From: CAVRXZ01 sp963773035
GTDB taxonomy: Bacteria > Acidobacteriota > Vicinamibacteria > Vicinamibacterales > CAVVIG01
DNA: 64,000 nucleotides
Direction: 5' to 3'
NCBI GenBank assembly: GCA_963773035.1
Contig: CAVYZX010000001.1
Coordinates: 322,399 to 386,398 of the forward strand
Shown here: positions 18,564 to 28,388 of the stretch, piece by piece
Position numbering within the stretch: the first letter of the stretch is position 1
Layout: each line of letters opens with the position of its first letter
Made by a program: the position numbers and the translations under genes
The notes under the pieces: model-generated
Seen by the model: only the letters and a program-made list of their open reading frames with translations
Databases searched by the model: none
What the model was told of the DNA's origin: nothing

Positions 18564-20848
18564 CTAGACCGAGGCGCTCGCGTAGTGGCTCTTGTACTGG
18601 TGGCCGTAGTACCGAGAGTAGTAGTACTTGTTGCGGGCGAAATCCACCTTGTTCAACACCACCGTCACCGAGCGAGGATTCGATGACTGGATGGTGTCCA
18701 GTGCGCGTTGCGCAAGGCGGCGCCGGGTCATTTCCGCGCCGATCACGTACACGACACCGGCGACCGATGGGGCGAGAATCACCGCGTCGGTGACCGCAAG
18801 GACTGGAGGCGTGTCGATCAGCACCCAATCGAACGCACCGACGGCCAGGTTGGCCATGAGCGTTTTCATCCGCTCGGACGCGAGCAGCTCCGATGGGTTT
18901 TGCGGCGGAGCGCCCGCTGTCATCGCCAGCAGGTTGGGTTCGACCGTGCGTTGAATCACGTCACGGACCCGTGCCTGGCCGGCTATGACCTGCGCCAGAC
19001 CCCGCTCGTTGGTGAGGCGGAGCGGGCGATGCAATCCTGGGCGTCGCATGTCCGCATCGATCAACAGGACTCGCGAGCCGCCGTACGCCAGCGCCATCGC
19101 AATATTGGCGGCGGTGATGGTCTTGCCCTCAAGTGGCTGTGCGCTGGTGACCACCAGGAGCTTGGTGCCGGGATCGGTATAGCGAGAGACCAGCGCCGTG
19201 CGAAGCGCGCGGAAGGACTCGCCGAAGTCGTCCGGCACGTTGGTCGACGCCAGCAGCGGCAACTTGTCGCCATGAACCGTAGGGACAAGGCCGAGGAAGG
19301 GGAGCTTCAAGCGCTGGTTCACGTCCTCCGGGGTCTTGACCGTGTCGTTCATGTAGTCGAGACCGAGCGCGACCGCGACCGCAAGGCTGAAGCCGATTGA
19401 AAGCGCCATGAGCCAGGTGCGACGGCCGGTTGGGCGCATTGGTGCCTTGGGCACCTCGGCGCGATCAATGATGCGAACGTTGTTCGTCCGGCTGCTGCTG
19501 GAGACTCTGAGCTCCTTTTCCTGTTGGAGGAGCGTGTCGTAGACCGTGTGGTTGCTTTTGGCCTCGCGCTCCAGGACGTTGTAGTCCACGCTCTTCCGCC
19601 CCAGATCCTGCACGTCGACCTTGGCTGCTTCGAGTGCTCTGCTGAGTGTCTGCTCCTGTAGCAGGGCCGTTTCATATTCGGTCCTAACCGACTGGACGGC
19701 CTTGGTGGTCTCGGTGTCGAGTTGGGTCCGGGCATCTTCCAGAGCGGTCCTGTTCGCCACGACCTGCGGATGCTTGTCCCCGTATTTGTCCAGCAGCGCC
19801 GCACGTTGGCGCTGGAGCTCGACGACCCTCGTCTTGGCGGCGACGACCTGGGGATTCTGACCGACCGCCGGAATCGCGTCCGCCGAGGCGTCATTGCCGG
19901 CTCTGATCTGATCGTAGAGGGCCTTTCGTTGCGCACGCTCGGTTCGCGCCCGCATCAGGTCGTCGTTCAGCTTGTTGTAGCGGCTCAACACGATGTTCTG
20001 CTTGTCGTCGAGCGACATCGCATTCTGCTTCTCGCGGTACTCTGCAAGCGCTCGCTCGCTTTCCTCGACCTTCTGTTGCTGCTTCCCCAATTCGGTCTGG
20101 AGCCAGTCGAGCGTGGTCTGCGACGTGTGAAGCTTGGCGGCGAGATTCTGATCTGATGTACTCGTCCATCAAGGTGTTCGCGGCCTGCGCTGCGAATTCG
20201 GGATTGAGCGAGCGGAAGGTGACATCGACCAGCCGGCTGTCGCGCACCGGCTCCACCGCGACCCGGCTCATGAACGCCGCAACCAGACCGCTCTCGTCTG
20301 GTGCTTCGGATGCCGCTTTCGCTGGTTCGGCGGGCGGAACAGGTTTGACCGATTGAACCGCCGTTCGCCAAAGGTCCTTAAAGGATGTCAACGGTGTCCG
20401 CGGTGGAGCTGCCGTGCCGTTGAATTCGGCCGAGTCCTCGAGGTGCAGCTTCTTGATCACGCGGCGCGTGAGATCGCGGCCCTTCAGAATGCGGTACTGC
20501 GTGTTGTAGTAGAGCTGGGGATCTTCAAAGTACTGTGACTCTGCCGAGGCAAGGCCGGGGATCATGGCTCTCTCGGTTTCGATCAGCAGTCGGCCCTGGG
20601 CTTCGTCAGTACTCGATCCCTGAATATCCTTGGAGCATGACCGCGGCAGAGGTGAGTACAAATACGCTCAACGCTACATACCGGTAGCGATAAAGCACCG
20701 CGAGGCGATCGAGGATGTGGACGTCCTGGTCGGCTGGTCCGCTCGACTGCGATGGAGGCGGCGTCGGTGCTGGTCGCTGTTGCGGGCCCTGAGAATCCAT
20801 TACACGGGGTCGCGGCTCAACGTTCGCTGACGGGGTCGCCGGACGCAT
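18564..20848 (-). pseudogene. Polysaccharide chain-length determinant/tyrosine autokinase (Wzc type) with two frameshifts
   Basis: Inner-membrane copolymerase and BY-kinase that sets exopolysaccharide chain length. Starting at 20848: a Pro-rich N-terminus and first membrane helix (VALSVFVLTSAAVM), a shift near 20610, the Wzz periplasmic region (GRLLIETERAM to ANTLMDEYI), a +1 shift at about 20155 (an extra A in ATCAGATCAG), then coiled coil, second helix (TWLMALSIGFSLAVAVALG) and kinase. Walker A is SAQPLEGKTITAANIA, where GEGKT is usual; Walker A' LLIDADMRRP; Walker B VLIDTPP; the tail is a Tyr cluster (YYYSRYYGHQY). The 18564-20090 part is fully open. Each shift is one base, so error or very recent loss are both possible. 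Confidence 0.85.
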
Positions 20849-20968
20849 GGGTCGCCATGGTCGCGAGCGCGATGAAGGTGAGCGAAATCACGCGGTACAT
20901 GGCAGCCACGGAGTATTATCGGTCTCCTATTTGGCGTCGATTAGTACGGTCTTAGACAGTCATTATAT

Positions 20969-20990
20969 GACAATATAGGACTTTATTGTC
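20969..20990. promoter_or_regulatory. AT-rich inverted repeat in a divergent promoter region
   Basis: GACAATA (20969-20975) and TATTGTC (20984-20990) form a perfect 7-bp inverted repeat with an 8-bp spacer. It sits in the only AT-rich stretch between the divergent autokinase and dienelactone hydrolase genes, next to ATTATATGACAATATAGG, which could be a -10 region. It could be a regulator site for either gene. No binding protein is implied by the sequence. Confidence 0.4.
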
Positions 20991-21089
20991 GTTTAGTTTC
21001 GAATAGTCAGACTCGGCTGCTGGCCTTCCGGTGGGACACCAATCCGGACAAGTGCCAGGGTGCCTCAAACGCTTCATTACACGGAGGTT

Positions 21090-21773
21090 ATGTCAGTGGG
21101 CGAGCACATTTCCTTCCAGGCGAATGGACACACGACCCCGGCTTACCTGGCACACCCCGCCCAACCTGGGCCCGGCATTGTGGTCATCCAGGAATGGTGG
21201 GGCCTCGTACCCCATATCGAACGCATCGCCGATCGGTTCGCGCAAGCAGGATTCGTGGCGTTGGCGCCCGATCTCTATCACGGCGAGAAGGCGACGACGC
21301 CCGATCAAGCGGGAAAGATGATGATGGCTCTGCGAGTCGACGAAGCAGCGCGCGATCTCGCGGGCGCGATCGATGAGCTCACCGGCCAGGAGGACGTCAC
21401 CCACTTGAAAGTCGGCACTGTCGGGTTCTGCATGGGCGGGGCGCTTTCGCTCTTCGCAGCATGTCGCAGTCCGGAAGTCGGCGCCTGTGCCGTGTTCTAC
21501 GGAGGTCACCCGAACATCAGCCCCGATCTGGAATCGCTGCAGGCTCCCGTGCTCGGCATCTACGCCGGGAAGGATACTTTCGTGACGCCCGACGTCGTGA
21601 AGGAGCTGGATCGCCGGCTCACTACACTTGGCCGGCGTCACGAGTTTCACACGTATCCGAACGCCCAGCACGCGTTCTTCAACGACGAGCGGCCCGAAGT
21701 GTACGACGGCATCGCCGCGGCTGACGCCTGGACCAAGACCCTCGCCTTCTTCCGGCGCGAGCTGCGGGCTTAG
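21090..21773 (+). CDS. Dienelactone hydrolase family protein
   Basis: Alpha/beta-hydrolase that opens dienelactones or related esters; many homologues are of unknown substrate. The 228-aa protein has nucleophile Cys114 (GFCMGG), Asp162 (YAGKDTFV) and His194 (NAQHAFF), the Cys-Asp-His triad of the family. ATG 21090 and GTG 21096 are both possible; GGAGG eight bases before GTG 21096 favours the latter. No signal peptide, so cytoplasmic. It is followed 16 bp later by the DUF3810 gene. Confidence 0.9.
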   Translation: MSVGEHISFQANGHTTPAYLAHPAQPGPGIVVIQEWWGLVPHIERIADRFAQAGFVALAPDLYHGEKATTPDQAGKMMMALRVDEAARDLAGAIDELTGQEDVTHLKVGTVGFCMGGALSLFAACRSPEVGACAVFYGGHPNISPDLESLQAPVLGIYAGKDTFVTPDVVKELDRRLTTLGRRHEFHTYPNAQHAFFNDERPEVYDGIAAADAWTKTLAFFRRELRA

Positions 21774-21789
21774 GGATCCTCTTTTGGCG

Positions 21790-22863
21790 ATGTTGTGGCG
21801 GGCGGCACTCGTTCTGGTGGCTGCCGCCGCCGCACTCCTCCCGCTTCCAACCAGCATCGTCGAGCGCGCCTACTCGACTGCGCTCTACCCGCGGCTCCAG
21901 TCGGTGTTGACCCCCGTCTCGAATCACGTGCCGTTCGCGCTTTTCGATGCGTTGGTCGCCATTGTCGCCGTCGGCTGGCTGTTCGCCGTCGCCCTCGATA
22001 TCGGGCGATACCGTCGTCAATGGGCGCGTCTTGGCGGGCGGCTCGTCCTGCGCACGGCTGTGTGGACTGCCGCGCTGTATGTGCTTTTTCTGCTGACTTG
22101 GGGGCTGAACTACCGGCGCGAGAGGCTCTCGGACAAGCTTCAGTTCGATTCAACCGCGATATCCGCCGACGCGGCACGATCGGTGGCTGTCACATCAGTG
22201 AACGCGTTGAATGCTCTTCACGGCCGGGCGCACAGTGTCGGGTGGGCTCCGTTCGGCTCGATCGAACCATCACTTGCGAATGCGTTCGACAGGGTTCAAG
22301 AAGATTTGGGGGCACGTTCGAGATTTGCCGTGAGCCGACCGAAGGCGACACTGCTCGATTTCTATTTCCGCAGAGCTGGCGTCGCCGGGATGACCAATCC
22401 TTACTTTCTCGAGACGCTCGTCGAGCGCAACCTTCTTCCGTTCGAACGTCCATTCGTCGTCGCCCATGAATGGAGCCATCTGGCAGGATTCGCCGACGAG
22501 TCTGAAGCCAATTTCGTGGGTTGGCTGATATGCCTCCACGGATCGATCCCCGATCAATACAGCGGCTGGCTGTTCCTCTACGACGAGCTTGCAGGTGCGG
22601 TAGGTCGCGGCGATCGTTCGGCTCTCGCGGAACGACTCGGACCCGGCCCGCGCGCCGACCTGCAGGCCGTTGCTCAGCGAGTGCAGCGGCAGGTGAGTCC
22701 GGCGGTCTCGGCCGCAGGCTGGCGTGTGTACGATCGATATCTCAAAGCCAATCGCGTCGAAGCCGGAGCGCGGAGCTATGCTGAGGTTGTCCGCCTCGTG
22801 CTTGGTGTGAAGTTCGGCCCGGACTGGACGCCGCGGCTTCGGGGGAAGAACTCGGCTCGCTGA
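21790..22863 (+). CDS. DUF3810-like membrane protein with HExxH motif
   Basis: The 357-aa protein has three N-terminal hydrophobic helices (about 3-20, 50-70 and 88-105) and a large soluble region with HEWSH at 226-230 followed by DESEANF at 236-242, the spacing of zincin-type peptidases (DUF3810 family). A zinc-dependent protease or a derivative anchored in the cytoplasmic membrane is likely; no substrate is known. ATG 21790 is chosen because upstream codons lie in the preceding gene. Confidence 0.75.
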   Translation: MLWRAALVLVAAAAALLPLPTSIVERAYSTALYPRLQSVLTPVSNHVPFALFDALVAIVAVGWLFAVALDIGRYRRQWARLGGRLVLRTAVWTAALYVLFLLTWGLNYRRERLSDKLQFDSTAISADAARSVAVTSVNALNALHGRAHSVGWAPFGSIEPSLANAFDRVQEDLGARSRFAVSRPKATLLDFYFRRAGVAGMTNPYFLETLVERNLLPFERPFVVAHEWSHLAGFADESEANFVGWLICLHGSIPDQYSGWLFLYDELAGAVGRGDRSALAERLGPGPRADLQAVAQRVQRQVSPAVSAAGWRVYDRYLKANRVEAGARSYAEVVRLVLGVKFGPDWTPRLRGKNSAR

Positions 22864-22878
22864 CATCGATTCAACGGA

Positions 22879-23682
22879 CTATGTAAGTGGCGTGACCGGG
22901 CGCAGGGAAGAGTCACGGGGTTGGTTGCCGTAGTAAACGCGATCGAGGAACAGACCTGAAGGCGGCGCCGTGAGGCGCGCCGGGCCTTCCGATGCTTCGG
23001 CGAGAAAAGCAGTGGCCGCTGTCTGATCCAATCGTCCCCGTCCGATTTCGACGAGCACTCCGACCATCCGTCGCACCATTTTCCACAGGAAGTGCGAACC
23101 TTCGATGCCGATCAGAATCAGGCTGCCCGCCTCGACGATATCGAGCCGGTCGATCAAAACGAGCGTCGAACCGTGTTGTGGGCTCTCGGAGTCGGACACG
23201 TCAACCTCTCGAGCGCTGAACGACTGAAAGTCCCGCATTCCGACAAACGCCTTCGCGGCCTCGCGCATTCGACCCACATTGATCGGGTCCTTCACCCACC
23301 ACACATAAGCTTTGGCAAAGGCGGTGCGGCGCCGGGACACCTGATACAGATAGCGGCGCGCGACGGCGTCGTGGCGCGCGTGAAAGCGTCGCGCGACGTT
23401 TTCGAGGTGCAAGATGTTGATGTCGGCTGGAAGCTTGTCGTTCAATCCCCGCTGCAGCGATTCTGGCGATAGAGCAGTGGCCACGTCGAGATGAGCGACC
23501 TGGCCGGTCGCGTGCACGCCGGCGTCCGTTCGACCCGACCCGTACAGCTCGAAATCCTTGCGCCCGGTGACGGCACTCACGGCGCGATCGATTTCTCCCT
23601 GAATCGTTCGCGCGTTCTTCTGAATCTGCCAGCCGCTGAACCGTGTGCCGGCGTACTCGATGGTCAGCTTGAATCGAGGCAC
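22879..23682 (-). CDS. truA: tRNA pseudouridine(38-40) synthase TruA
   Basis: Isomerises uridines 38-40 in tRNA anticodon stems. In the 267-aa protein catalytic Asp53 lies in GSGRTDAGVHATGQVAHLD, with N-terminal IEYAGTRFSGWQIQ and the later HFLWKMVRRMVGVLVEIGRG typical of TruA. Full length. It starts 8 bp after the PIG-L gene stop on the same strand, so the two are co-transcribed. It converges with the DUF3810 gene. Confidence 0.96.
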   Translation of the reverse strand: MPRFKLTIEYAGTRFSGWQIQKNARTIQGEIDRAVSAVTGRKDFELYGSGRTDAGVHATGQVAHLDVATALSPESLQRGLNDKLPADINILHLENVARRFHARHDAVARRYLYQVSRRRTAFAKAYVWWVKDPINVGRMREAAKAFVGMRDFQSFSAREVDVSDSESPQHGSTLVLIDRLDIVEAGSLILIGIEGSHFLWKMVRRMVGVLVEIGRGRLDQTAATAFLAEASEGPARLTAPPSGLFLDRVYYGNQPRDSSLRPVTPLT

Positions 23683-23690
23683 GTCGCGAA

Positions 23691-24431
23691 CTAGTCAATT
23701 CCTGCCGAGAGGCTCGCGAAGACATCCGTCTCCGGCCGACGGTCGAGCCTGGGTCCCCAACCTTGTCGCAGCACGTCGAAACTGAGAAGCCGCTCGACGT
23801 CGGGCCGCTTCAAATATCGCTCCTCGATGCCGACAGTCTGCGTCTTGTGCGCGGCGAGCGCCCGCGCGCGCTGCTGCCACCAGCGTCCGGTATCGACGAG
23901 GAAATCCACCCCCGCCCGCGGTGGAAACTCACCGCTGTCCCAGGGCATGACTGGTGGAATCCACAGCAGCCGCTTCACGACGTGCGGAGCTCCAAGCTCT
24001 GGAAACCATCTGGGATCCGAGGCTGCTCCTATCGCGTCGGTCGTAAAACGACTGATCGCGATGTGATCGGTGTGAAAGTTGAATCCATTGGGATCGAACG
24101 TCACCACGATCGCCGGATGTTCTCGACGAATGGCTCCGACGAGCGACCGGCGGATTTCATCAGGAGGCGCCGCCGCCAGCTCTTTGTCCTTGTAAGGAAG
24201 GATCTCGAGGGCATCGAAATTGAGGATGCGCGCGGCTTCTTTCAGCTCCTGTTCGCGGACTTGCGGCAATTCCTCTTTCGAGCAGAGACCGCCTGTCGCT
24301 CCGAGGCCGCCCCGAGTGGCCGTCACGAGAGCCGTCCGCGCGCCCTCGTCGTGGCAGCGGGCCGCCACTCCCGAGCCCCAGTGGCTCTCATCGTCAGGAT
24401 GTGCAAATACGAACAGAATCGAGCGCGTCAT
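23691..24431 (-). CDS. PIG-L family N-acetyl-sugar deacetylase
   Basis: The 246-aa zinc-dependent deacetylase has the metal/catalytic motif AHPDDE at residues 10-15 and the second site HTDHI near 120. The family includes BshB, MshB and other de-N-acetylases acting on GlcNAc-linked compounds. The 246-aa length and KDKELAAAPPDEIRR region resemble BshB-like enzymes of bacillithiol synthesis, but no bshA/bshC is nearby, so the substrate is open. Confidence 0.88.
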   Translation of the reverse strand: MTRSILFVFAHPDDESHWGSGVAARCHDEGARTALVTATRGGLGATGGLCSKEELPQVREQELKEAARILNFDALEILPYKDKELAAAPPDEIRRSLVGAIRREHPAIVVTFDPNGFNFHTDHIAISRFTTDAIGAASDPRWFPELGAPHVVKRLLWIPPVMPWDSGEFPPRAGVDFLVDTGRWWQQRARALAAHKTQTVGIEERYLKRPDVERLLSFDVLRQGWGPRLDRRPETDVFASLSAGID

Positions 24432-24659
24432 CCTTTCATCTTATGCCGAGCCGACTCGTCGGCCGCCGCGTCACCTGCAGCCCGGCCCTCCGCCCGGGCA
24501 CACGATCGCAGGGGTTGACACTGGTACGCCTCTCGCTTGTCAAAAGATCGCCGCGCAGGTTGGACGGGTCCCCGAACGATCCCGTTGTCTCACGCAACAG
24601 GCACGCGCGAGGTTTGCAACTCACGCGACAAAGCCGTCATCGCGCTGCTGGAGGGCTCC

Positions 24660-25766
24660 GTGCGGGTGGTTCGTCTGGCGGCGTTGCTTTTGGTGGCTTT
24701 CGTCGGCTCCTCTGCGGCGCAGCAGCCCAGCGGCCGGCTCGCCGAGGTCGGCTGGCAGGCCTTGCGCGATGGGGAGGCCGAACGAGCGCTTTCGTCCTTC
24801 CGTGAGGCGCTGACCCTGAGACCCGGTGATCCGACGTTGCACATCGGCGTGGGCGTGGCCGAGCACATCCTCGGCCGCGAGGATGAGGCGCGAAAGTCTC
24901 TTGAACGCGCACTGAAGATCGATCCCCGCCTGTCGGTTGCGTCCACGCTGCTTGGCGAGATTGCGTATCGACAAGGTGACGTCGACACGGCCATCCGGGT
25001 CTACGAAGACGCCATCTCCCGTAACGTTGGAGATGCCCGCATGAAGGCGCGGCTCGAGGAGTGGCGCAAGGAAGCGAGCATGCACCGCGGCTTCGAGTCT
25101 CGGAACGACGATCGCTTCTCGGTGATGTTCGAAGGGCCCGCCGAAGAGCAGCTTGCGACCCGGGCGACGACCGTGTTGACTGCGGCTTTCTGGCGGATTG
25201 GAAAGGGGCTTGGCCAGTACCCCTCGAATTCGATTTCAGTGGTGCTCTACACTCAGAAGCAGTTCCGCGATATCACAAGAGCGCCGGATTGGTCGGCGGG
25301 CCTCTACGATGGCCGGATTCGCATACCGGTCCGTGGAGCGGAGCAGAGTCTCGCCAGTTTCGACCGCGTGCTCACCCACGAGTTGACCCACGCGATGATC
25401 GCAAACGTCGCCCCGCGGGGCGTTCCAACCTGGCTGCACGAAGGCCTTGCGCAGCACTTCGAACAGGCCGACGCGGCTGCGGCCGAGCGCCGTTTCCGCG
25501 CCACCCGCCTGTTCATACCTTTGACCGATCTCGAGGGCGGCTTCACAGAGTTGAACGGCAGCGCCGCGGTCATCGCCTACGACGAGAGCTTTATCGTCGT
25601 CCGGACGTTGCTCGATCGTGTGGGTACAAACCTGGGGTTCCTCATCCAGGATCTCGGCGCAGGTCAGACGATCGACCAGGCGATTCTGCGTTTCGGGATC
25701 ACGTATCCTGAGTTCCAGGACGAAGTCATCCGCCGTCTCGGCTTTCGGATGAGGCAGAGTCAATAA
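24660..25766 (+). CDS. Secreted TPR protein with gluzincin-type peptidase domain
   Basis: A 368-aa protein preceded by GGAGG five bases before GTG 24660. Residues 1-21 are a signal peptide (RLAALLLVAFVGSSAAQQ). Residues 24-140 hold three TPR units, 150-340 a peptidase-MA-like domain with HELTH at 240-244 and third ligand Glu261 in WLHEGLAQ. Exported zinc peptidase acting in the periplasm is likely. The 228 bp upstream are non-coding and carry the promoter region shared with the divergent PIG-L gene. Confidence 0.85.
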   Translation: MRVVRLAALLLVAFVGSSAAQQPSGRLAEVGWQALRDGEAERALSSFREALTLRPGDPTLHIGVGVAEHILGREDEARKSLERALKIDPRLSVASTLLGEIAYRQGDVDTAIRVYEDAISRNVGDARMKARLEEWRKEASMHRGFESRNDDRFSVMFEGPAEEQLATRATTVLTAAFWRIGKGLGQYPSNSISVVLYTQKQFRDITRAPDWSAGLYDGRIRIPVRGAEQSLASFDRVLTHELTHAMIANVAPRGVPTWLHEGLAQHFEQADAAAAERRFRATRLFIPLTDLEGGFTELNGSAAVIAYDESFIVVRTLLDRVGTNLGFLIQDLGAGQTIDQAILRFGITYPEFQDEVIRRLGFRMRQSQ

Positions 25767-25892
25767 GCCCATCGGATCTCGCAAATTCCTGCCGAACGCT
25801 TCCATTGCGCGCCTGACTCGGGCGTAAGTGCCTGGATTGTCAGTCCCTCTAGACTTCATGGATCACCGGACGCAACAATAGCGGAAGCCCAT

Positions 25893-28376
25893 ATGTCGCT
25901 CGTCCGGGTACGTCCGTCGTCACGCTTGGTCCACATCCTCCTTCCAATCGTGCTTGTCGCAGCCGGAGCCCATCGTGTTGGTGCGCAGGGTGCGACAGAA
26001 CGGACTGGCACGATTGAAGGAACGGTCTCGACTCAAGGTGGGTCCGTGAAGCTCCCAGGGGTGGTCGTGAGTGTCCGCGGGGCTTCGAATGAGGAGCTGG
26101 CCCAACAAGTATCCAACGAGGAGGGGTACTTCGCGATCCCCGATCTGCCGCCGGCTCGATATCGAGTCCGGGCATCTCTCGATGGCTTTCAAACCGTCGA
26201 AGGCGAGGCGGTGGTTGCCCCCGGTGGCGTCGCCAATGTCACGCTGGACCTTCCGATCGCGGCCGTGGCCGAACACGTCGACGTCGTAGCGAAGTCGCCG
26301 GTTTCGGACGCTGGAACGCTTGCGACCACCGATACCGTCGCCGCCAGTGAAGCTCAAATGCTGGCGCCAGGCGACGGATACCAGGCGGCTCTCCGCCTTC
26401 TCTCGGGCGTCATTCAGGTTCCGGGCGGCGACAGCATCGATGGCGGCCGTCCCAACCAGGCTGGAGTTCAGCTGGGATCTGCGACGCTGCTGGATTCCGC
26501 GACCAATCTCGCCCGCGTTTCGCTCCCCGCTGATGGCATCGACTCGGTGTCGGTCTTGCCGAATCCCTATGAAGTGGAGTTCGGAAGATTCTCATCCGGT
26601 TTGGTTCTGATTCAGACGCGGCGTGCAGGTGATAAGTGGCGGGTCAACGTCAACAACCTCGAGCCGGCCCTCCGTCTGAAGCGCTTCACGCTGCTTCAAG
26701 TGACCGGGATTACTGCCTGGAAACCGAGCTTCGAACTCGGTGGACCGCTGGTCAAGAACCGCGTCTTTCTCGAGCAGACGGGGCAGTACCACTATCAAAC
26801 CACCGACATCCCCAGTCGGCCCGAAACCGAGTTGAAGACCAACGAGTGGTTCAGTTCGTTGACCCGTGTCGATGCGAAGGTGTCGGACCGTCAATCAATC
26901 ATCGTGGCTGGCGGGTTCGTTCCCAGTACCACGAAGCAGGCCACGCTCGGTACGTTCACGCCCCCTGATGCCACGGTCGATGTCGATGACGACGTCTCTC
27001 ACGCGATGTTCACCGAGCGGTCTTTGTTGGGGACGGCCACAGCCGTCGAGGGTACGTTCCAATTTCACGAGTACCGGACGGACGTAGCCAGCCAAGGGTC
27101 CGCGCCCATGGAGCTGCTGCCAGAAACGACGCTGGGGAACTTCTTCAATCTTCAGCATCGGAACACCGCGACGTATCAATGGATTGAAACGGCGACGCAC
27201 TCGTACAAGGGCGTTGGCGGCATACACCTTTTCAAGGTCGGGTTCGACCTCCTGCACAATCGGTACGAGGGGACGAGCGCCAGTAAACCTGTCCTGATCG
27301 AGCGCTCCGATGGCACGCTTGCGAGGAGATTGGATTTCGATGGTCCCAGCGTCGAGTCGGTGCACAGCACGGACTTCGCGTTGTTCGCGCAGGACAGGTT
27401 TCAGCCCACGTCGCGTTGGTACATTGAATTCGGTGGCCGTGTCGATCGGGATGGCATCACGTCGGACGCCAGCGCGACGCCGCGTGTCGGTGTGGCCGTG
27501 CTTCTCAACGATTCCGGCACCGCCACGCTGCACGGAGGCTATGGCCTCTTCTACGAGCGCACGCCATCAATCGCTGCGGCCTTCCAGCAATTCGAGCAAC
27601 CGATCGACACACGGTTCGCGACCGACGGCCTGACGCCGCTCGGCCTTCCCATACCTTACGAATATGTGACCTCGCCCGACCTGCAGACTGCGCGCAGCGC
27701 CACGTGGGACATTTCCTACGACTATCGGGTGAATCGCTGGTGGTCCCTCCACTTCGGGGTGCTCGACCGTCAAGGCAGTCACGAGCTCATCGTCGATCCG
27801 GCTCGGACGGAGCAACGCGGCGCATACGTCCTCAGTAGTTCCGGACGTTCGAGCTATCGGCAGGAAGAAGTGACCGTCCATTTCGTGCACGGTCAACGCG
27901 TCGACGTCAACACGTCGTACGTGCATTCATCGGCGCACGAGGATCTCAACACCTTGATCAGTTTTTTTGACGTCATTCTCCAGCCGATTATTGGAGCCAA
28001 CGCTTACGGCCCGGCCGCTGCTGACGCACCCAATCGATTCCTGCTCCGTGGCCGAGCGATGCCCACGACCAAGTGGCTCCTGCTCGGCACCGTGGACTGG
28101 CGGAGTGGCCTTCCGTACTCAATCGTGAATGAAGACCTCGAGTTCGTAGGGCCCCGCAACGAACTGCGCTTCCCGACTTATGTTCGTGTCGACGCGGGAT
28201 TCGAGCGGCGTCTCACGGTCTCGAAGTTCCATCCGTGGCTGGGGCTTCGAGTTTCAAACGCTTTGAACTCGTTCTTGCCGGCCGATGTTCAGGCAAATAT
28301 CGGATCGCCGGACTTTGGGGGCTTCTACAACTCCGTGTATCGCGAATACCGCATACACGTCAGATTCGAGAAATAG
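25893..28376 (+). CDS. TonB-dependent outer-membrane receptor with carboxypeptidase-regulatory N-domain
   Basis: The 827-aa protein has a signal peptide (LVHILLPIVLVAAGAHRVGAQ), a carboxypeptidase-regulatory Ig-like domain (about 40-130: GTIEGTVSTQGGSVKLPGVV, YRVRASLDGFQTVEGE), a plug domain (about 140-250) and a beta-barrel ending in an aromatic/basic strand (YNSVYREYRIHVRFEK). This is the Oar-like layout that is abundant in Acidobacteriota. It imports an unknown ligand with TonB energy. It is intact, unlike the second receptor at 52.5 kb, and converges with the M48 gene with 12 bp between stops. Confidence 0.88.
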   Translation: MSLVRVRPSSRLVHILLPIVLVAAGAHRVGAQGATERTGTIEGTVSTQGGSVKLPGVVVSVRGASNEELAQQVSNEEGYFAIPDLPPARYRVRASLDGFQTVEGEAVVAPGGVANVTLDLPIAAVAEHVDVVAKSPVSDAGTLATTDTVAASEAQMLAPGDGYQAALRLLSGVIQVPGGDSIDGGRPNQAGVQLGSATLLDSATNLARVSLPADGIDSVSVLPNPYEVEFGRFSSGLVLIQTRRAGDKWRVNVNNLEPALRLKRFTLLQVTGITAWKPSFELGGPLVKNRVFLEQTGQYHYQTTDIPSRPETELKTNEWFSSLTRVDAKVSDRQSIIVAGGFVPSTTKQATLGTFTPPDATVDVDDDVSHAMFTERSLLGTATAVEGTFQFHEYRTDVASQGSAPMELLPETTLGNFFNLQHRNTATYQWIETATHSYKGVGGIHLFKVGFDLLHNRYEGTSASKPVLIERSDGTLARRLDFDGPSVESVHSTDFALFAQDRFQPTSRWYIEFGGRVDRDGITSDASATPRVGVAVLLNDSGTATLHGGYGLFYERTPSIAAAFQQFEQPIDTRFATDGLTPLGLPIPYEYVTSPDLQTARSATWDISYDYRVNRWWSLHFGVLDRQGSHELIVDPARTEQRGAYVLSSSGRSSYRQEEVTVHFVHGQRVDVNTSYVHSSAHEDLNTLISFFDVILQPIIGANAYGPAAADAPNRFLLRGRAMPTTKWLLLGTVDWRSGLPYSIVNEDLEFVGPRNELRFPTYVRVDAGFERRLTVSKFHPWLGLRVSNALNSFLPADVQANIGSPDFGGFYNSVYREYRIHVRFEK

Positions 28377-28388
28377 TCGCGTCCGGTC

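Noticed and set aside
20100..20200. Programmed ribosomal frameshift in the tyrosine autokinase
   Set aside because: No slippery heptamer, internal Shine-Dalgarno or downstream structure typical of programmed shifts was seen at 20155, and a second shift at 20610 would also be needed.
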